DNA from: Eremophila alpestris peregrina
Taxonomy: Eukaryota; Chordata; Aves; Passeriformes; Alaudidae
Length of the DNA stretch: 64,000 bases
Reading direction: 5' to 3'
NCBI GenBank assembly: GCA_009792885.1
Contig: WMCF01000012.1
Span: forward strand, 14,905,183 to 14,969,182
Under the pieces are notes generated by a model. The model had not been told where the DNA came from. It did not search any database and worked only from the letters and a program-made list of their open reading frames with translations. Below, one piece after another: positions 58,101 to 64,000 of the stretch. Every line of letters starts with the position of its first letter. The stretch's first letter is position 1. Position numbers and translations under genes: made by a program.

Positions 58101-61100
58101 GCCCAGGGAGGTGGTGGAGTTACCATCCCTGGAAATATTCCAGAAACAACTGGACATAGTACTTAGTGCTATGATTTAGTTGACACGGTGGTGCTTGTCA
58201 GAGGCTGGACTCCATGATCTGGGAAGTCTTTCCAATCTTCAAGATTCTATGATTCTGAGGTATGAAATAATGATTCCCTTTCTCTGTTCCCATTTTGGAA
58301 CACACACACACAAGAAAGAAATGGTGTCTTTCCTCCTCACCTTCCTCCAGCTGCATAAAATGAGAACATTTTATTGACTACACCTTTCATCACTTGCTTA
58401 TACAAGTAACATTAATAATTACTTGGTTAAGACTGCTGGTTTTAAGTGTTGATTAAATTTTGAGACTGTCCAAGTAAACTACTGCCATTTTGTAGGTCAG
58501 GCCATATGTTCTTCAGGGAACAAAAAATAAATGGTTCAGGCATACACTGCCAAAATCAAGCAAGAAATGGTTGGGCTTTTGGGAACTTTATTTCTTTTAC
58601 TTCTTACTGGTTTTATGTGAACTAGTAAATTTTGGAGCCATAAGGAAAACCAACAAAGTGCAAAGGTAAAGTCAGATGTTGCAATCTCTTGTTCATAGAG
58701 AAGATCAGAATATCTCAAAAAGATTACACACCTCTTGGGTTCAAATTTTTATTTCTTGTTTTCATTTGACTTCCCCAAACCAAATCTGCGTTTTCTCAAC
58801 TCCAAACTTCACCTGAGCAAAAATTTGTGCTTCTCTTGCATCATCCTAGGCAGACATTAACAAAATCTATAAAAACAGTCTAAAAGAGATTGTTTTTTCC
58901 CAAGGTCTTTCAACAGGAAATAAAGACACCTCTGTTGATAGTGACTGTAGGCTAGACTGTCGATATTCTGGAGGACTTTGGTTTTAATCAGCTCCGGAGA
59001 TGACTGGTGTTATTATTTAGGGTTGACAGCCAGCTGAACATGAGCCAGTGTGTGTCCAAGAAGGCCAACAGCCTCCTGGCCTGGATCAGGAATAGTGTGG
59101 CCATCAGGAGCAGGGAGGTCATTCTTCCCCTATACTCGGCACTGGTGAGGCCACACCTCAAGTGCTGTGTCCAGTTCTGGGCCCCTTTGGGTCCCAGGGA
59201 GGACCTTGAGACACTTGAGTGTGTCCAGAGGAGGCAAGGAGGCTGGTGATGTATCTGGAAGAGAAGCCCTGTGAGGAGCAGCTGAGGGAGCTGAGGTTGC
59301 CTGACAGGAGAGTGTAACCAGGTGGGGGTCAGTCTCTTCTCCCAGGCAAATAGTGAAAGAAAGAGAGGACACAGTCTTAAGCTGTGCCAAGGGAAGTTTA
59401 GGCTAGACATTAGGAAAAACGTTCTTCACTGAAAGAGTGATTGTGCACGGGATTTGTCTGCCCAGGGAGGTGGTGGGGTTACTGCGTAAAGGAGATATTT
59501 AAAAAAAGACTGGGTGTGGCACTCAGTGCTGTGATTTAGTTGATAAGGAGGTGTTAAGTCATAGGCTGGACTTGATGACCTTTTCCAACCTAGTTCATTC
59601 TGTGATTCTGTGAAACTGGTAAGGGCTGCTCTGATGTGTAGGAATGCTCCAAGTTCCCCTAAAGTTAAAGGAAGTCAAGGATGATATCTGGGGAGTTGCC
59701 ATGCACAAGTGCAGAGATGAGTGCCCTGCAAGATCTGGGTACTTCTGACTTCAGCTATTAATAAATTTATGTAGGATTTTATTTGCAAATATAATGATCA
59801 ATTGCCATTTTTTCTAGTTCAGTTACCTAAGTGTGCAAAACTCAATGTTAGTTAGAGGACTAGCTTAAGATTTTCAGGTGGTGGCCATCTTTCTTTGGAT
59901 CTTTGGCATTTCTCATAGCTACAAGGGTGTTGCTAATACTGCAAAGGTAAAAAAATTCATCATACTACAGAGCTGAGTATTTCAATGTGTGGGAGTTGGC
60001 TCTGTGCAGTCAAACCACGACATTTCTTACAGCATTTAGCTATTAGGTCTCACTCTGTGTTTTTCAGGGCTCAAGTAGCCAGTGATGGTTTTTCCTGGAT
60101 AAAGATCTTAGCTTTAACAAACAGTCAAACAAAATCAAGAAGTTTTTGCTGTGTGGAATCACCATTTATTGTTCCTCTTCGGCTTACAATACTCCTTAAA
60201 AATACACAACATCATGTATGCTTCTTTTATTTGCTTGTTTTGTATAATTTGAGCTTATGACTGTGGTTAATTGTAATTCTTTCCCACCTATGTTGTTATC
60301 ATGGCTGTAAGAGTGACTGCCACATTAAGCTGGGAAAGATGGTTTATCTGTCTTTTTTCTGTGTTGAAATAGACAGATAACTCCAGACATGCAGGAGTAG
60401 TCTGCAGAGAGAGAAGAATTCTTCTTTCTTCCTGATTTTTTTTCCAATGTAAACTCTTTTTTTCTCCCCTTCCTTTAATAGTAGCCCATGTGTGAGCTCG
60501 TGGTCTGTTCTTCATGATTCACTGCAGACCATACTGCTGAGTAGATCTGAGTTTAGGAATCACTGATGATCCTCAAAAAACACAGAGTAAAAGCAGAATT
60601 CTCCCCAGAGAGTGCCTTTCCTGCACATTGAGATCAGAGACCTCCCCAGATGGCTTCCAGCACAACAGAACATTTTTCCCAGGAGTGCCTGAGGCTTTCA
60701 TGAGCCCGGAAAGACCCTTCTGAAGTGTGTAATTAATGCACCATCCCCACATAAGGAATTAGGTATCCTCTTTCTGACACACACACTCCAACAATATTGA
60801 TCTGTGCAAAAGGCCTCCCATTTGCTGAAGCAGTTGTATTGCTACAGCTGCCTTGGTTTTTTTTTTCTTTAGAGAATTGACATCACTGTTTAATTAGAAA
60901 AGGGCAGCCTGAGTCTCAGTGGGCCAGACCTCATACACACATCAACATTCTTGACCTCCTCCTGCTCTTCAAGATATATCTTGATTTTTAATCATGTTGC
61001 TGTCCATCTACAGAGGAAAACAAAACAAGCAACCCAAGTTACTAAGTTCATCTCAATTTGTCATATTTTTGCTTCTGTTTCACACACCATTCTTTGACAG

Positions 61101-63213
61101 TGTCTCTTAGTGTTTGGAAAGAGAGAAGAGTAAGGGGAAAATGGTTTTTCCAAAACTAGGAGACTCATTTGAAACATGAGAGAAAAAAAAAGAAAATGAG
61201 GCATTGATAAATAGTTTAAACTGTTTGAAAAAAAGGGGAGAGGATTGCTCCTGAGAGCAGCAGTAGTGTCTTGGAGAAGGGTCCATCTTTTCTGCTTGTG
61301 ATTTTGCAGTTTTCTCTACTGGGATAGCATCATGCCACTGATGCAGAGATGCTCAAGCAGCACTGAAAGACTGTGTCCTAGAACAAATAATCAAACAAGA
61401 GAGGTTTTTAGTAGCAGATTTTTGGTTTTCCCTTGCCAGCTCTTCATGCAGAGGCATAGAGATATAAGGACCAGCTGGGATTTTGAAGCCCTCATAACTG
61501 AATTAATCAGCATAGAAATCAAACAGGAAGAATTTTTTACTGGGCCAGGTGCAAGTGATGCTGCTTTACCAATGTAAAGATCTCTCATACTGCAGTCCTT
61601 CCACTACAAATTCTTGTTTATCTGGGACATCCTTTCAGCACATCTGGTACTGAAAGCATGCTAGCTTTTAAGCTCAGGTGGCTTATAGGCTCTACAGGGT
61701 TTTGCAGACATGCACTTAGCCCCAGCCAGGATTCCATGCCTATCACTGTAAAAAGCATTTTTACAAGCAAAATAAAGTAAGCAGAAGAGCAAACTCCATA
61801 ATAATGACAGTGCCACAAAGGAGAATGAATTAAAAGACCTCACCACAGGAAAAAAAAATGGTGAATTAAAGTTTTTATACTGTTTATTTTTCACAGTGCA
61901 GCCTCCCATGTTTTATTCTGTACTTTCAAGTATATTATAAATGGTCAGAGAATGATTTTTGGGAAACAATAAACATCTAAAATCTGTGTCCATGTGTCAG
62001 GGACAGTAGATAGTGGAAGGTGATTTTCTGATTCCCTAAACATTTGTCCCTATCCTCTGTCCCTATAAGATTATTCAGTAGCACTAATTTGCCATGCATT
62101 CATTTTAGAATGTGGTCTCAAAATGGTCACTGGTATGCCCAGTAATTCATTTGGCTGTGTTTTGAACTCAAGATTTTGCCACTATCAAAATCTGATTGTT
62201 TTTGTATTTAGTTTTCCTATTGCAAAGTATATCTGGTATTTCATGAAGCTTCAAGGTGTCTCCAATCTGCAAGATGCTTGTGGTGGAATACTTCTTTCCA
62301 GCATTTGTGTTAGGTTCATTCTTTGATATAACCTCTTTTTCAGATCCGTTATGCTGGTGCTGCTGACAGTTCAGTCCAGTTCATCTTCTACCAGCCTATC
62401 ATTCACAGATGGAGGGAAACTGATTTTTTCCCTTGTTCAGCATCCTGTGGTGGAGGTAATGAATTACCACTGTATTTCAGAAGCTGTCATCTGCATACGT
62501 GACCTGTCCCAACTGCTGCCCTGAGTTTTGGACCTTAAAAATGGAAAAAATCTAAAACTTTGAATAGTTACAAGTAAAGGGATTTAACAACGTGGTAGTA
62601 GCCTGTAGATTTTCAGCATTGTGCCAGACTCTGTAGATAAAGCACATCTTGATTGCTACTAATCTGCATTTAAAGCTACAGATGTCAAACATAAGGGCTG
62701 ATGGGATTTGGGCCTAGTTTTGGTAAAACAAGATGTCTCTGTTCATCCCTGCTCCTACCAGCAAGTTTATTCTCTACACTGAAACTAAGGGCACAATTCT
62801 TGGTGACTAAGAAACCTCAGCCTTTGTTTTTTTCTCTTTGTTTTTTCTACTTCTGAATTTTTGCTTTGACCATACTGGTTATCGTTCATTTCCTACTACA
62901 TATGATTTACATTACTGTTTTCAATCTGGCCTGCAAAACAACAGCTGTTATGTCCAAAAGCACTGAAGCTTGCTGAAATTACTTTTCTTTTTCCAAACCA
63001 GAACTTAGATACATTTCAGAGCCAGACAGGAAGAACATCACATCTCACATTATTTATTTCTCTGTGTCTCACAGGTTATCAACTGACATCTGCTGAGTGC
63101 TTTGATCTGAGAAGCAATCGGGTTGTAGCAGATCAGTACTGCCACTATTATCCTGAAAATATCAAGCCAAAGCCAAAACTTCAAGAGTGTAATCTGGATC
63201 CTTGTCCTGCAAG
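1016..63213 (+). CDS. ADAMTSL1: ADAMTSL1 (ADAMTS-like protein 1, punctin), partial, eight internal exons
   Basis: The eight exons listed separately join into one frame of about 340 codons with compatible phases (2, 0, 0, 1, 1, 0, 1, 2 at successive exon ends). Every intron starts GT and ends AG. In order the protein shows a TSP1 repeat (residues about 14-58, numbered from the first codon here), an ADAMTS-type cysteine-rich region (about 59-168), a spacer (about 169-275) and the start of a second TSP1 repeat (about 280-339). No metalloprotease domain or HExxH zinc site is present between the N-terminal segment and TSR1, which separates ADAMTSL from ADAMTS proteins. Family knowledge: secreted, matrix-bound, O-fucosylated on TSRs, non-catalytic. 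The segment SRTARSEEDRD before the first TSR and the cysteine-rich sequence match ADAMTSL1 as I recall it better than the close paralogue ADAMTSL3. The signal peptide exon and the later TSR, Ig-like and PLAC exons are outside the window. Confidence 0.95.
3669..3724. repeat. spaced 19-bp direct duplication
   Basis: The 19-mer ATGATAGTGTTATAAATAC occurs at 3669-3687 and again, identical, at 3706-3724, separated by 18 bp. It is a local duplication with no known role. Confidence 0.85.
4085..4124. repeat. AT-rich simple repeat (TTA/TTTA)
   Basis: A run of TTA units passes into TTTA units between T-rich flanks. Ordinary microsatellite. Confidence 0.85.
5187..5231. repeat. A-rich low-complexity tract
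   Basis: Mostly A with scattered G and C (A9, A5G, A3G units). Low-complexity purine tract without a recognisable retroelement before it. Confidence 0.7.
8163..8315 (-). mobile_element. CR1 LINE fragment, antisense, diverged (internal segment)
   Basis: The stretch ATCAAAAGCTTTGCTAAAAT, followed by a region ending in TTGTGAACCCATCTG, matches in reverse orientation the part of avian CR1 well upstream of its 3' end, as I recall the consensus. It is heavily diverged and AT-shifted. It directly abuts a second CR1 piece whose position in the consensus is nearer the 3' end, so the two are not collinear. Confidence 0.6.
8318..8645 (-). mobile_element. CR1 LINE fragment, antisense
   Basis: It begins with TTCTTCATAGGAGAGGTG and ends with CTTGCACTTGGCCTTGTTGA plus a GATGAGG segment. 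These are standard landmarks of reverse-strand avian CR1 upstream of the 3' UTR. It lacks the 3' terminal part. The 71-aa frame at 8358-8573 is inside it and is not a gene. Confidence 0.85.
10370..10392. other. perfect 10-bp hairpin with 3-nt loop
   Basis: GATCCTTCCT, loop TGC, AGGAAGGATC. The arms are fully complementary. No T-run follows and there is no sign of a known RNA family. Confidence 0.8.
12319..12530 (+). mobile_element. CR1 LINE 3' end, sense orientation
   Basis: Shows the CR1 3' UTR order: TTTTTTACTGTGGGAGTGGT, then TGAGGCACTG, then TCAAGGCCAAGGCTGAATGG, then GGTCCCTTCCAACCCAAAG. It is 5'-truncated, as is usual for CR1. The terminal ATTCTATG-type repeats are degraded. Confidence 0.92.
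12693..13077 (-). mobile_element. solo LTR of an endogenous retrovirus, antisense, with 6-bp target site duplication
   Basis: A 385-bp block with TG at its left end and CA at its right end, flanked on both sides by the identical 6-mer ATCCAT (12687-12692 and 13078-13083). Read on the - strand it has an ATAAAA box (12971-12976), a poly(A) signal AATAAA (12895-12900) about 75 bp further on, then a GC-rich U5-like part (12693-12830). A 6-bp duplication is typical of class II (beta/alpha-like) avian retroviral insertions. There is no internal gag, pol or env, so it is a solo LTR. It is much richer in GC and CpG than its surroundings. The short frames over 12573-12902 and 12930-13148 fall in it and are not genes. 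Confidence 0.85.
13371..13416 (+). CDS. ADAMTSL1: ADAMTSL1 exon b: end of first TSP1 repeat
   Basis: A 46-nt microexon. Its first G completes the AAG codon begun in exon a, then TCEGRNIRYRTCSNV follows (residues 43-58), giving the closing cysteines of TSR1. Acceptor ACACAG|G, donor GTG|GTAAGT, phase 0 at its end. I recall Ser rather than Thr at residue 44 in human ADAMTSL1; a Thr here is conservative. Confidence 0.95.
13417..23560 (+). other. ADAMTSL1: ADAMTSL1 intron of 10.1 kb
   Basis: GT donor and TTTTCTGCAG acceptor. AT-rich with a 3' CR1 tip at 14.4 kb, a 13-nt G run (14692-14704) and A-rich patches near 16.75 kb. I recognised nothing else in 14450-23560; the short frames there have no domain-like content. 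Confidence 0.9.
14383..14447 (+). mobile_element. CR1 3' terminal tip, sense
   Basis: GTTGGGCTTTGATAATCC, then CCCTTCCAATTCAGAATATT and two ATTCTGT-type end units. This is only the last 65 bp or so of a CR1 insertion. Confidence 0.8.
23561..23797 (+). CDS. ADAMTSL1: ADAMTSL1 exon c: cysteine-rich region
   Basis: 79 codons, phase 0 at both ends. It starts DCPPEAGDFRAQQC and includes YEWLPVSNDPDNPC, LVVELAPKVLDGTRC and CISGLCQ, the ADAMTS-family cysteine-rich signature (VLDGTxC ... CxxGxC). Residues 59-137. Acceptor CTGCAG|GAC, donor CAA|GTAAGG. Because both ends are phase 0, skipping would keep frame but remove most of this domain; nothing here shows that this happens. The 100-aa frame at 23499-23801 is the same exon in another frame. 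Confidence 0.96.
24911..24939. other. perfect 13-bp hairpin with 3-nt loop
   Basis: ATTATTCTACCAT, loop AAA, ATGGTAGAATAAT. It lies just after two TATAGGTATATA-like direct repeats (24883 and 24900), in a TA-rich patch. Confidence 0.85.
25800..26564 (+). mobile_element. CR1 LINE, sense, about 765 bp
   Basis: Runs in CR1 order: TTCTGCACCTGG start, AAAGGGACCTGGAGTTCCTG, GCTGAACATGAGCCAGCAGT, TTTAGCCTGGAGAAGAGGAG, GGATATCAGGAAAGAGGTTC, GGTCCTTTCCAACTCAGTAT and a terminal ATCTATGATTCTATGG. 5'-truncated and with intact 3' end. All four frames between 25638 and 26520 of 80-145 codons lie in it, and none keeps a reverse transcriptase frame. Confidence 0.93.
27573..27606. repeat. spaced 14-bp direct repeat
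   Basis: ATTAATAGGAATTA at 27573-27586 and 27593-27606, six bases apart. Local slippage-type duplication. Confidence 0.75.
28151..28670 (-). mobile_element. old avian LTR-type (ERV) repeat, antisense, truncated
   Basis: Contains landmarks I associate with a widespread avian LTR-type repeat: TGGTTTGATCCTGGCTGGAT, GCCAGGTACCCACCAAA, then AGACTAGGGGAAAT with a TTTATT (reverse poly(A) signal) and later a series of loosely repeated units (28505-28650). The units contain CTCCA, a GTG(G/A)G(T/A) core and a CA(G)GGG core, repeating roughly every 45-50 bp. The element is diverged and its far end is missing. I cannot name the family with certainty, and no target duplication was found. Frames at 28104-28298, 28381-28623 and 28470-28667 lie in it. 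Confidence 0.65.
28839..28906. repeat. (TTCC)n microsatellite
   Basis: About 17 tetranucleotide units with one interruption near 28890. It produces the artefactual repetitive frames on both strands around 28613-29115. Confidence 0.95.
30025..30060. repeat. TTA/CTA trinucleotide repeat
   Basis: Imperfect ATT and ACT units, about 12 copies. Confidence 0.85.
30586..30645 (+). mobile_element. CR1 3' tip, sense, degraded
   Basis: GGGTTGACCTAGGTGATCTT, then AGTCCTTTATGACCCAGACT and a degraded ATGGTTCTAT end, which matches the final 60 bp of CR1. Confidence 0.75.
35380..35420 (+). repeat. long G homopolymer (G12-TT-G27)
   Basis: Twelve Gs, two Ts and 27 Gs. It may form G-quadruplexes. The length in the assembly is unreliable because such runs are error-prone. 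The glycine-rich frame at 35313-35555 is due to it. Confidence 0.9.
38057..38079 (+). repeat. A23 homopolymer
   Basis: 23 consecutive As with no recognisable retrotransposon immediately 5' of it. Confidence 0.9.
39808..39934 (+). CDS. ADAMTSL1: ADAMTSL1 exon d: end of cysteine-rich region, start of spacer
   Basis: 42 codons plus one base. It starts IVGCDHQLGSAVKEDNCGVC and continues NGDGSTCRLVRGQYKSQLSA, residues 138-179. The DNCGVCxGDGSTC block is the highly conserved end of the ADAMTS cysteine-rich domain. Acceptor TTGCCAG|ATT, donor AAAC|GTAAGC, phase 1. The antisense 98-aa frame over it is a shadow. Confidence 0.96.
40952..41076. other. assembly gap, 125 Ns
   Basis: A run of N next to a (GGGAA)n repeat, so the gap is probably unresolved microsatellite and its true length is unknown. 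Frames at 40825-41238, 40844-41170 and 40860-41189 span it and are artefacts. Confidence 0.99.
41077..41156 (+). repeat. (GGGAA)n pentanucleotide microsatellite
   Basis: 80 bp, 16 perfect units of AAGGG type, right after the gap; probably continues into it. Confidence 0.97.
42069..42092. other. 24-bp perfect palindrome
   Basis: ATCCAGTCATTT joined directly to AAATGACTGGAT, with no loop. Flanks are AT-rich. Function unknown. Confidence 0.9.
45755..45829 (+). CDS. ADAMTSL1: ADAMTSL1 exon e: spacer
   Basis: 75 nt, phase 1 at both ends. Gives LDDTVVAIPYGSRQVRLVLK and GPDHLY across its borders (residues 180-205). Acceptor CACAG|TG, donor TTAT|GTAAGT. The split first codon reads CTG (Leu), where I recall Ser in human ADAMTSL1. 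The exon is symmetric, so skipping it would keep frame. Confidence 0.95.
46274..46301. repeat. TG/CA dinucleotide patch
   Basis: Short TG run followed by GTACATG and then a CA run, so the two halves are partly complementary. Confidence 0.75.
48377..48403. other. 11-bp perfect hairpin with 5-nt loop
   Basis: AGTCACGCTCC, loop ACATA, GGAGCGTGACT. CG-containing arms in an AT-rich intron. It lies 290 bp upstream of exon f. No known RNA family was recognised. Confidence 0.85.
48694..48851 (+). CDS. ADAMTSL1: ADAMTSL1 exon f: spacer
   Basis: Two bases complete Tyr205, then 52 codons (residues 206-257), starting LEIKTLQGVKSENSLSITGS. A sequon N-S-S (Asn230) in FLVENSSVDF is a likely N-glycosylation site. 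It ends ISGPLTADFTVK. Acceptor TTTCAG|AT, donor AAG|GTGAGG, phase 0. The frame reading through to 48911 runs into the intron. Confidence 0.96.
52081..52094. other. 14-bp perfect palindrome
   Basis: GCCTAGATCTAGGC, next to other CTAGG-containing words (about 52050-52100). Confidence 0.7.
53866..54264 (-). mobile_element. CR1 LINE 3' part, antisense, about 400 bp
   Basis: Reverse-strand CR1 landmarks in order: CAACTCCCCTGCCATG, ACACCTTCTACTAGATCAAC, CTGGCCTTGAACACTTCCAA, TTTCTTCCTAATAACTAAAC, CCCCTTTAGGTACAGAATGG and CCCCAGGCTGAACTACCCCA. Contains the 101-aa spurious frame at 53961-54266. Confidence 0.93.
54300..54675 (-). mobile_element. probable solo LTR of an avian ERV, antisense
   Basis: Read on the - strand: a TATAAA box at about 54392-54397 and AATAAA at about 54329-54334, with a G-rich stretch upstream of the TATA box. 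The last bases on the + strand (CTACA, 54670-54674) give a TGTAG start in element orientation. The left border is uncertain and no exact target duplication was found. It lies about 35 bp beyond the neighbouring CR1. There is no coding capacity. Confidence 0.6.
55020..55325 (+). mobile_element. CR1 LINE 3' part, sense, about 300 bp
   Basis: GGGGGTCAGTCTTTTCTCC, AGTTGTGCCAGGGGAGCTTT, GTCTGCCCAGGGAAGTAGTG, TTGGACTGGATGATCTAAGA and GGTCTTTTCCAACCTTAATA in CR1 order, ending in TTTATGATTCTATA. Confidence 0.93.
55385..55850 (-). mobile_element. degraded CR1-like LINE segment, antisense
   Basis: Scattered matches to the more internal part of reverse-strand CR1: CAGTTTTGTATATCATTAGC, TTAGCAAACTTGGTAATCTC, ATCCTGGTCATCTGAGCATC and ATCCCTGAGGGATTCCACAG. 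Much more diverged than neighbouring copies, so probably old. Confidence 0.5.
56559..56612. repeat. spaced 20-bp direct duplication
   Basis: AATAAATTAAGGTTAATAAA at 56559-56578 and 56593-56612, 14 bp apart; a CTGCAG follows each copy at slightly different spacing. Confidence 0.85.
57808..58258 (+). mobile_element. CR1 LINE 3' part, sense, about 450 bp
   Basis: CTTCCAGAGGAGGACAACAA, TGAGGAGTGGTTGAGGGAGC, GACCTTATCATTCTCTACAA, CATCTGCCCAGGGAGGTGGT and TGATTTAGTTGACACGGTGG, ending in GATTCTATGATTCTGAG. Well preserved. Confidence 0.95.
59017..59613 (+). mobile_element. CR1 LINE 3' part, sense, about 600 bp, with internal deletion
   Basis: GACAGCCAGCTGAACATGAG, GGTGAGGCCACACCTCAAGT, CAGTTCTGGGCCCCTTTGGG, AGGTGGGGGTCAGTCTCTTC, TCTGCCCAGGGAGGTGGTGG and ATTCTGTGATTCTGTGA at the end. 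Compared with the neighbouring copy at 57.8 kb, about 48 bp are missing between GAGGTTG and CCTGACAGGAG (about 59300). The 140-aa antisense frame at 58988-59410 is within it. Confidence 0.95.
62344..62455 (+). CDS. ADAMTSL1: ADAMTSL1 exon g: end of spacer, start of second TSP1 repeat
   Basis: 37 codons plus one base (residues 258-294). Begins IRYAGAADSSVQFIFYQPII and ends with CSASCGG, again fitting the O-fucosylation consensus once the next exon adds G (acceptor Ser291). The tryptophan ladder typical of TSR1 is reduced to HRWRETDFFPC. Acceptor TTTTTCAG|ATC, donor GGAG|GTAATG, phase 1. Confidence 0.95.
62456..63074 (+). other. ADAMTSL1: ADAMTSL1 intron of 0.6 kb
   Basis: The shortest intron here. 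GTAATG donor and TCTCACAG acceptor; no repeat was recognised. Confidence 0.9.
63075..63213 (+). CDS. ADAMTSL1: ADAMTSL1 exon h: second TSP1 repeat
   Basis: Two bases complete Gly295, then 45 codons (residues 296-340): YQLTSAECFDLRSNRVVADQ, YCHYYPENIKPKPKLQ and ECNLDPCPA, closing TSR2 with its last cysteines. The exon ends inside the next codon (AG, phase 2), before GTCAGT. The next exon lies outside the window. Confidence 0.96.
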
Positions 63214-64000
63214 GTCAGTTGGCTTTAATTTTGAAGGAGAATGAGCTTTAAAGAAGTAAAATAAAATAGAAAAATATTCTGTTGCAATTTCTCACAGTGT
63301 CATTTATCCTGCATAATTCAACTTCTCTCTCATTCTAAGAATGCATTGTGTAGAACACTTCTATTTAGAACCTTCACATAGCAAAGACTGATTTGAAATG
63401 GTTGTTTCTTCCCATCAGAATATATTTTGCCTCATTAATTGTTACCAAGTATGAGAAAACAAATTGTCCATGGTACCATCCCCATGATCAATACACATCT
63501 CTTAAGTGTTAGTGAGATGGAAAAAATTCTTTTTGCACAAAAATCACTGTCATCACAATTAGATGAACTATTTTTATGGGGTTTTTAAACATTTTTGTCC
63601 TTAATAAAAAGCCTACTTGCATTTATTGCAGCTTGTAAAATGTAATGAGTGATCTTGTTCTAGTTGACAATGTCCTTTGGCCCTGCATGAAAGTCTCATC
63701 TCTTCTGCCCCATAGAAACAGAGAATGGGTAAGGTTAGAAGGGACCACAGGGGGTCATCTGGTCCAACCATCCCAGAGCACATGGCACAGAATCATGTTC
63801 AGATGGTTCTTGAATATCCCCAGTGAGAGAGACTCCACAACCTCTCTGGGCAGTCTGTGCCAGTTAACTGGCACTGCACAGTACAGACACTCTTCCTCAT
63901 ATTAAGGTGGAACTTCCACTGTTCATTCTTCCTCAGAAGACTAATAGTAAAAATAGCAAGATCAGATAGTCAGATTTTTTTCAGGTATAAGAAAAGAAAG
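63214..64000 (+). other. ADAMTSL1: ADAMTSL1 intron (5' part) to window end
   Basis: GTCAGT donor. AT-rich with one antisense CR1; the downstream exon is beyond 64000. Confidence 0.85.
63711..63935 (-). mobile_element. CR1 LINE 3' part, antisense, truncated
   Basis: AGGTTAGAAGGGACCACAGG, TCATCTGGTCCAACCATCCC, CCACAACCTCTCTGGGCAGT and AGGTGGAACTTCCACTG are in reverse CR1 order. It stops before the more 5' CR1 landmarks. The 86-aa frame at 63645-63905 is inside it. Confidence 0.9.

Larger units (their letters stand above)
48852..62343 (+). other. ADAMTSL1: ADAMTSL1 intron of 13.5 kb, repeat-rich
   Basis: GTGAGG donor and CTTTTTCAG acceptor. It contains A16 (53362-53377), a CR1/LTR cluster at 53.9-59.6 kb, a spaced 20-bp repeat (56.6 kb) and a 14-bp palindrome (52.08 kb). 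Stretches 48852-51500 and 59620-62340 show nothing I recognise. The stretch 51600-52800 is less AT-rich than its neighbours but I could not assign it. Confidence 0.9.

Noticed and set aside
58988..59410. 140-codon antisense frame
   Set aside because: Entirely within a CR1 copy and on the strand opposite the LINE.
1016..63213. Assignment to ADAMTSL3 instead of ADAMTSL1
   Set aside because: The pre-TSR linker, the cysteine-rich YEWLPVSNDPDNPC segment and the IVGCDHQLGS segment agree with ADAMTSL1 as recalled, and ADAMTSL3 differs at many of these positions.
1..64000. A novel gene system, CRISPR array, tRNA or rRNA
   Set aside because: Reading both strands showed no regular direct-repeat/spacer array, no cloverleaf with tRNA box motifs, and no second multi-exon gene.

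Overview
This window reads as vertebrate, almost certainly bird, nuclear DNA: an AT-rich, intron-dominated stretch with many CR1 LINE fragments of the avian type, several avian-type retroviral LTRs and simple repeats. It holds one recognisable protein-coding gene, on the + strand: the 5'-middle part of ADAMTSL1 (ADAMTS-like 1, punctin), a secreted extracellular-matrix glycoprotein related to ADAMTS proteases but without the protease domain. Eight consecutive coding exons were found by reading translations across GT/AG splice sites: 1016-1143, 13371-13416, 23561-23797, 39808-39934, 45755-45829, 48694-48851, 62344-62455 and 63075-63213. Joined, they give about 340 codons in one open frame with matching splice phases. 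The signal-peptide exon lies upstream of the window and the remaining TSR repeats and C-terminus lie downstream. In other birds this gene is on the Z chromosome (human 9p counterpart), so a Z origin is a reasonable inference.

Layout: the first TSP1 repeat is encoded by exons a and b, the cysteine-rich region by exons c and d, the spacer by exons d to g, and the second TSP1 repeat by exons g and h. Introns of 12.2, 10.1, 16.0, 5.8, 2.9, 13.5 and 0.6 kb separate them. The introns contain twelve recognisable CR1 pieces in both orientations, and three LTR-type repeats that all lie antisense to the gene. One of these is a 385-bp solo LTR with TG...CA ends and a perfect 6-bp target duplication at 12693-13077. 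The densest repeat cluster is at 53.9-59.6 kb. Simple repeats include a long G run, (TTCC)n, and (GGGAA)n flanking an assembly gap of 125 Ns. Several short perfect hairpins or palindromes lie in the introns.

None of the other open reading frames looks real: they are short, lack domain signals, and many overlap repeats or lie antisense to exons. I found no tRNA, rRNA, CRISPR array, operon or other multi-gene system. The window is an ordinary large-intron vertebrate gene, and the points worth a second look are mostly about its repeats.
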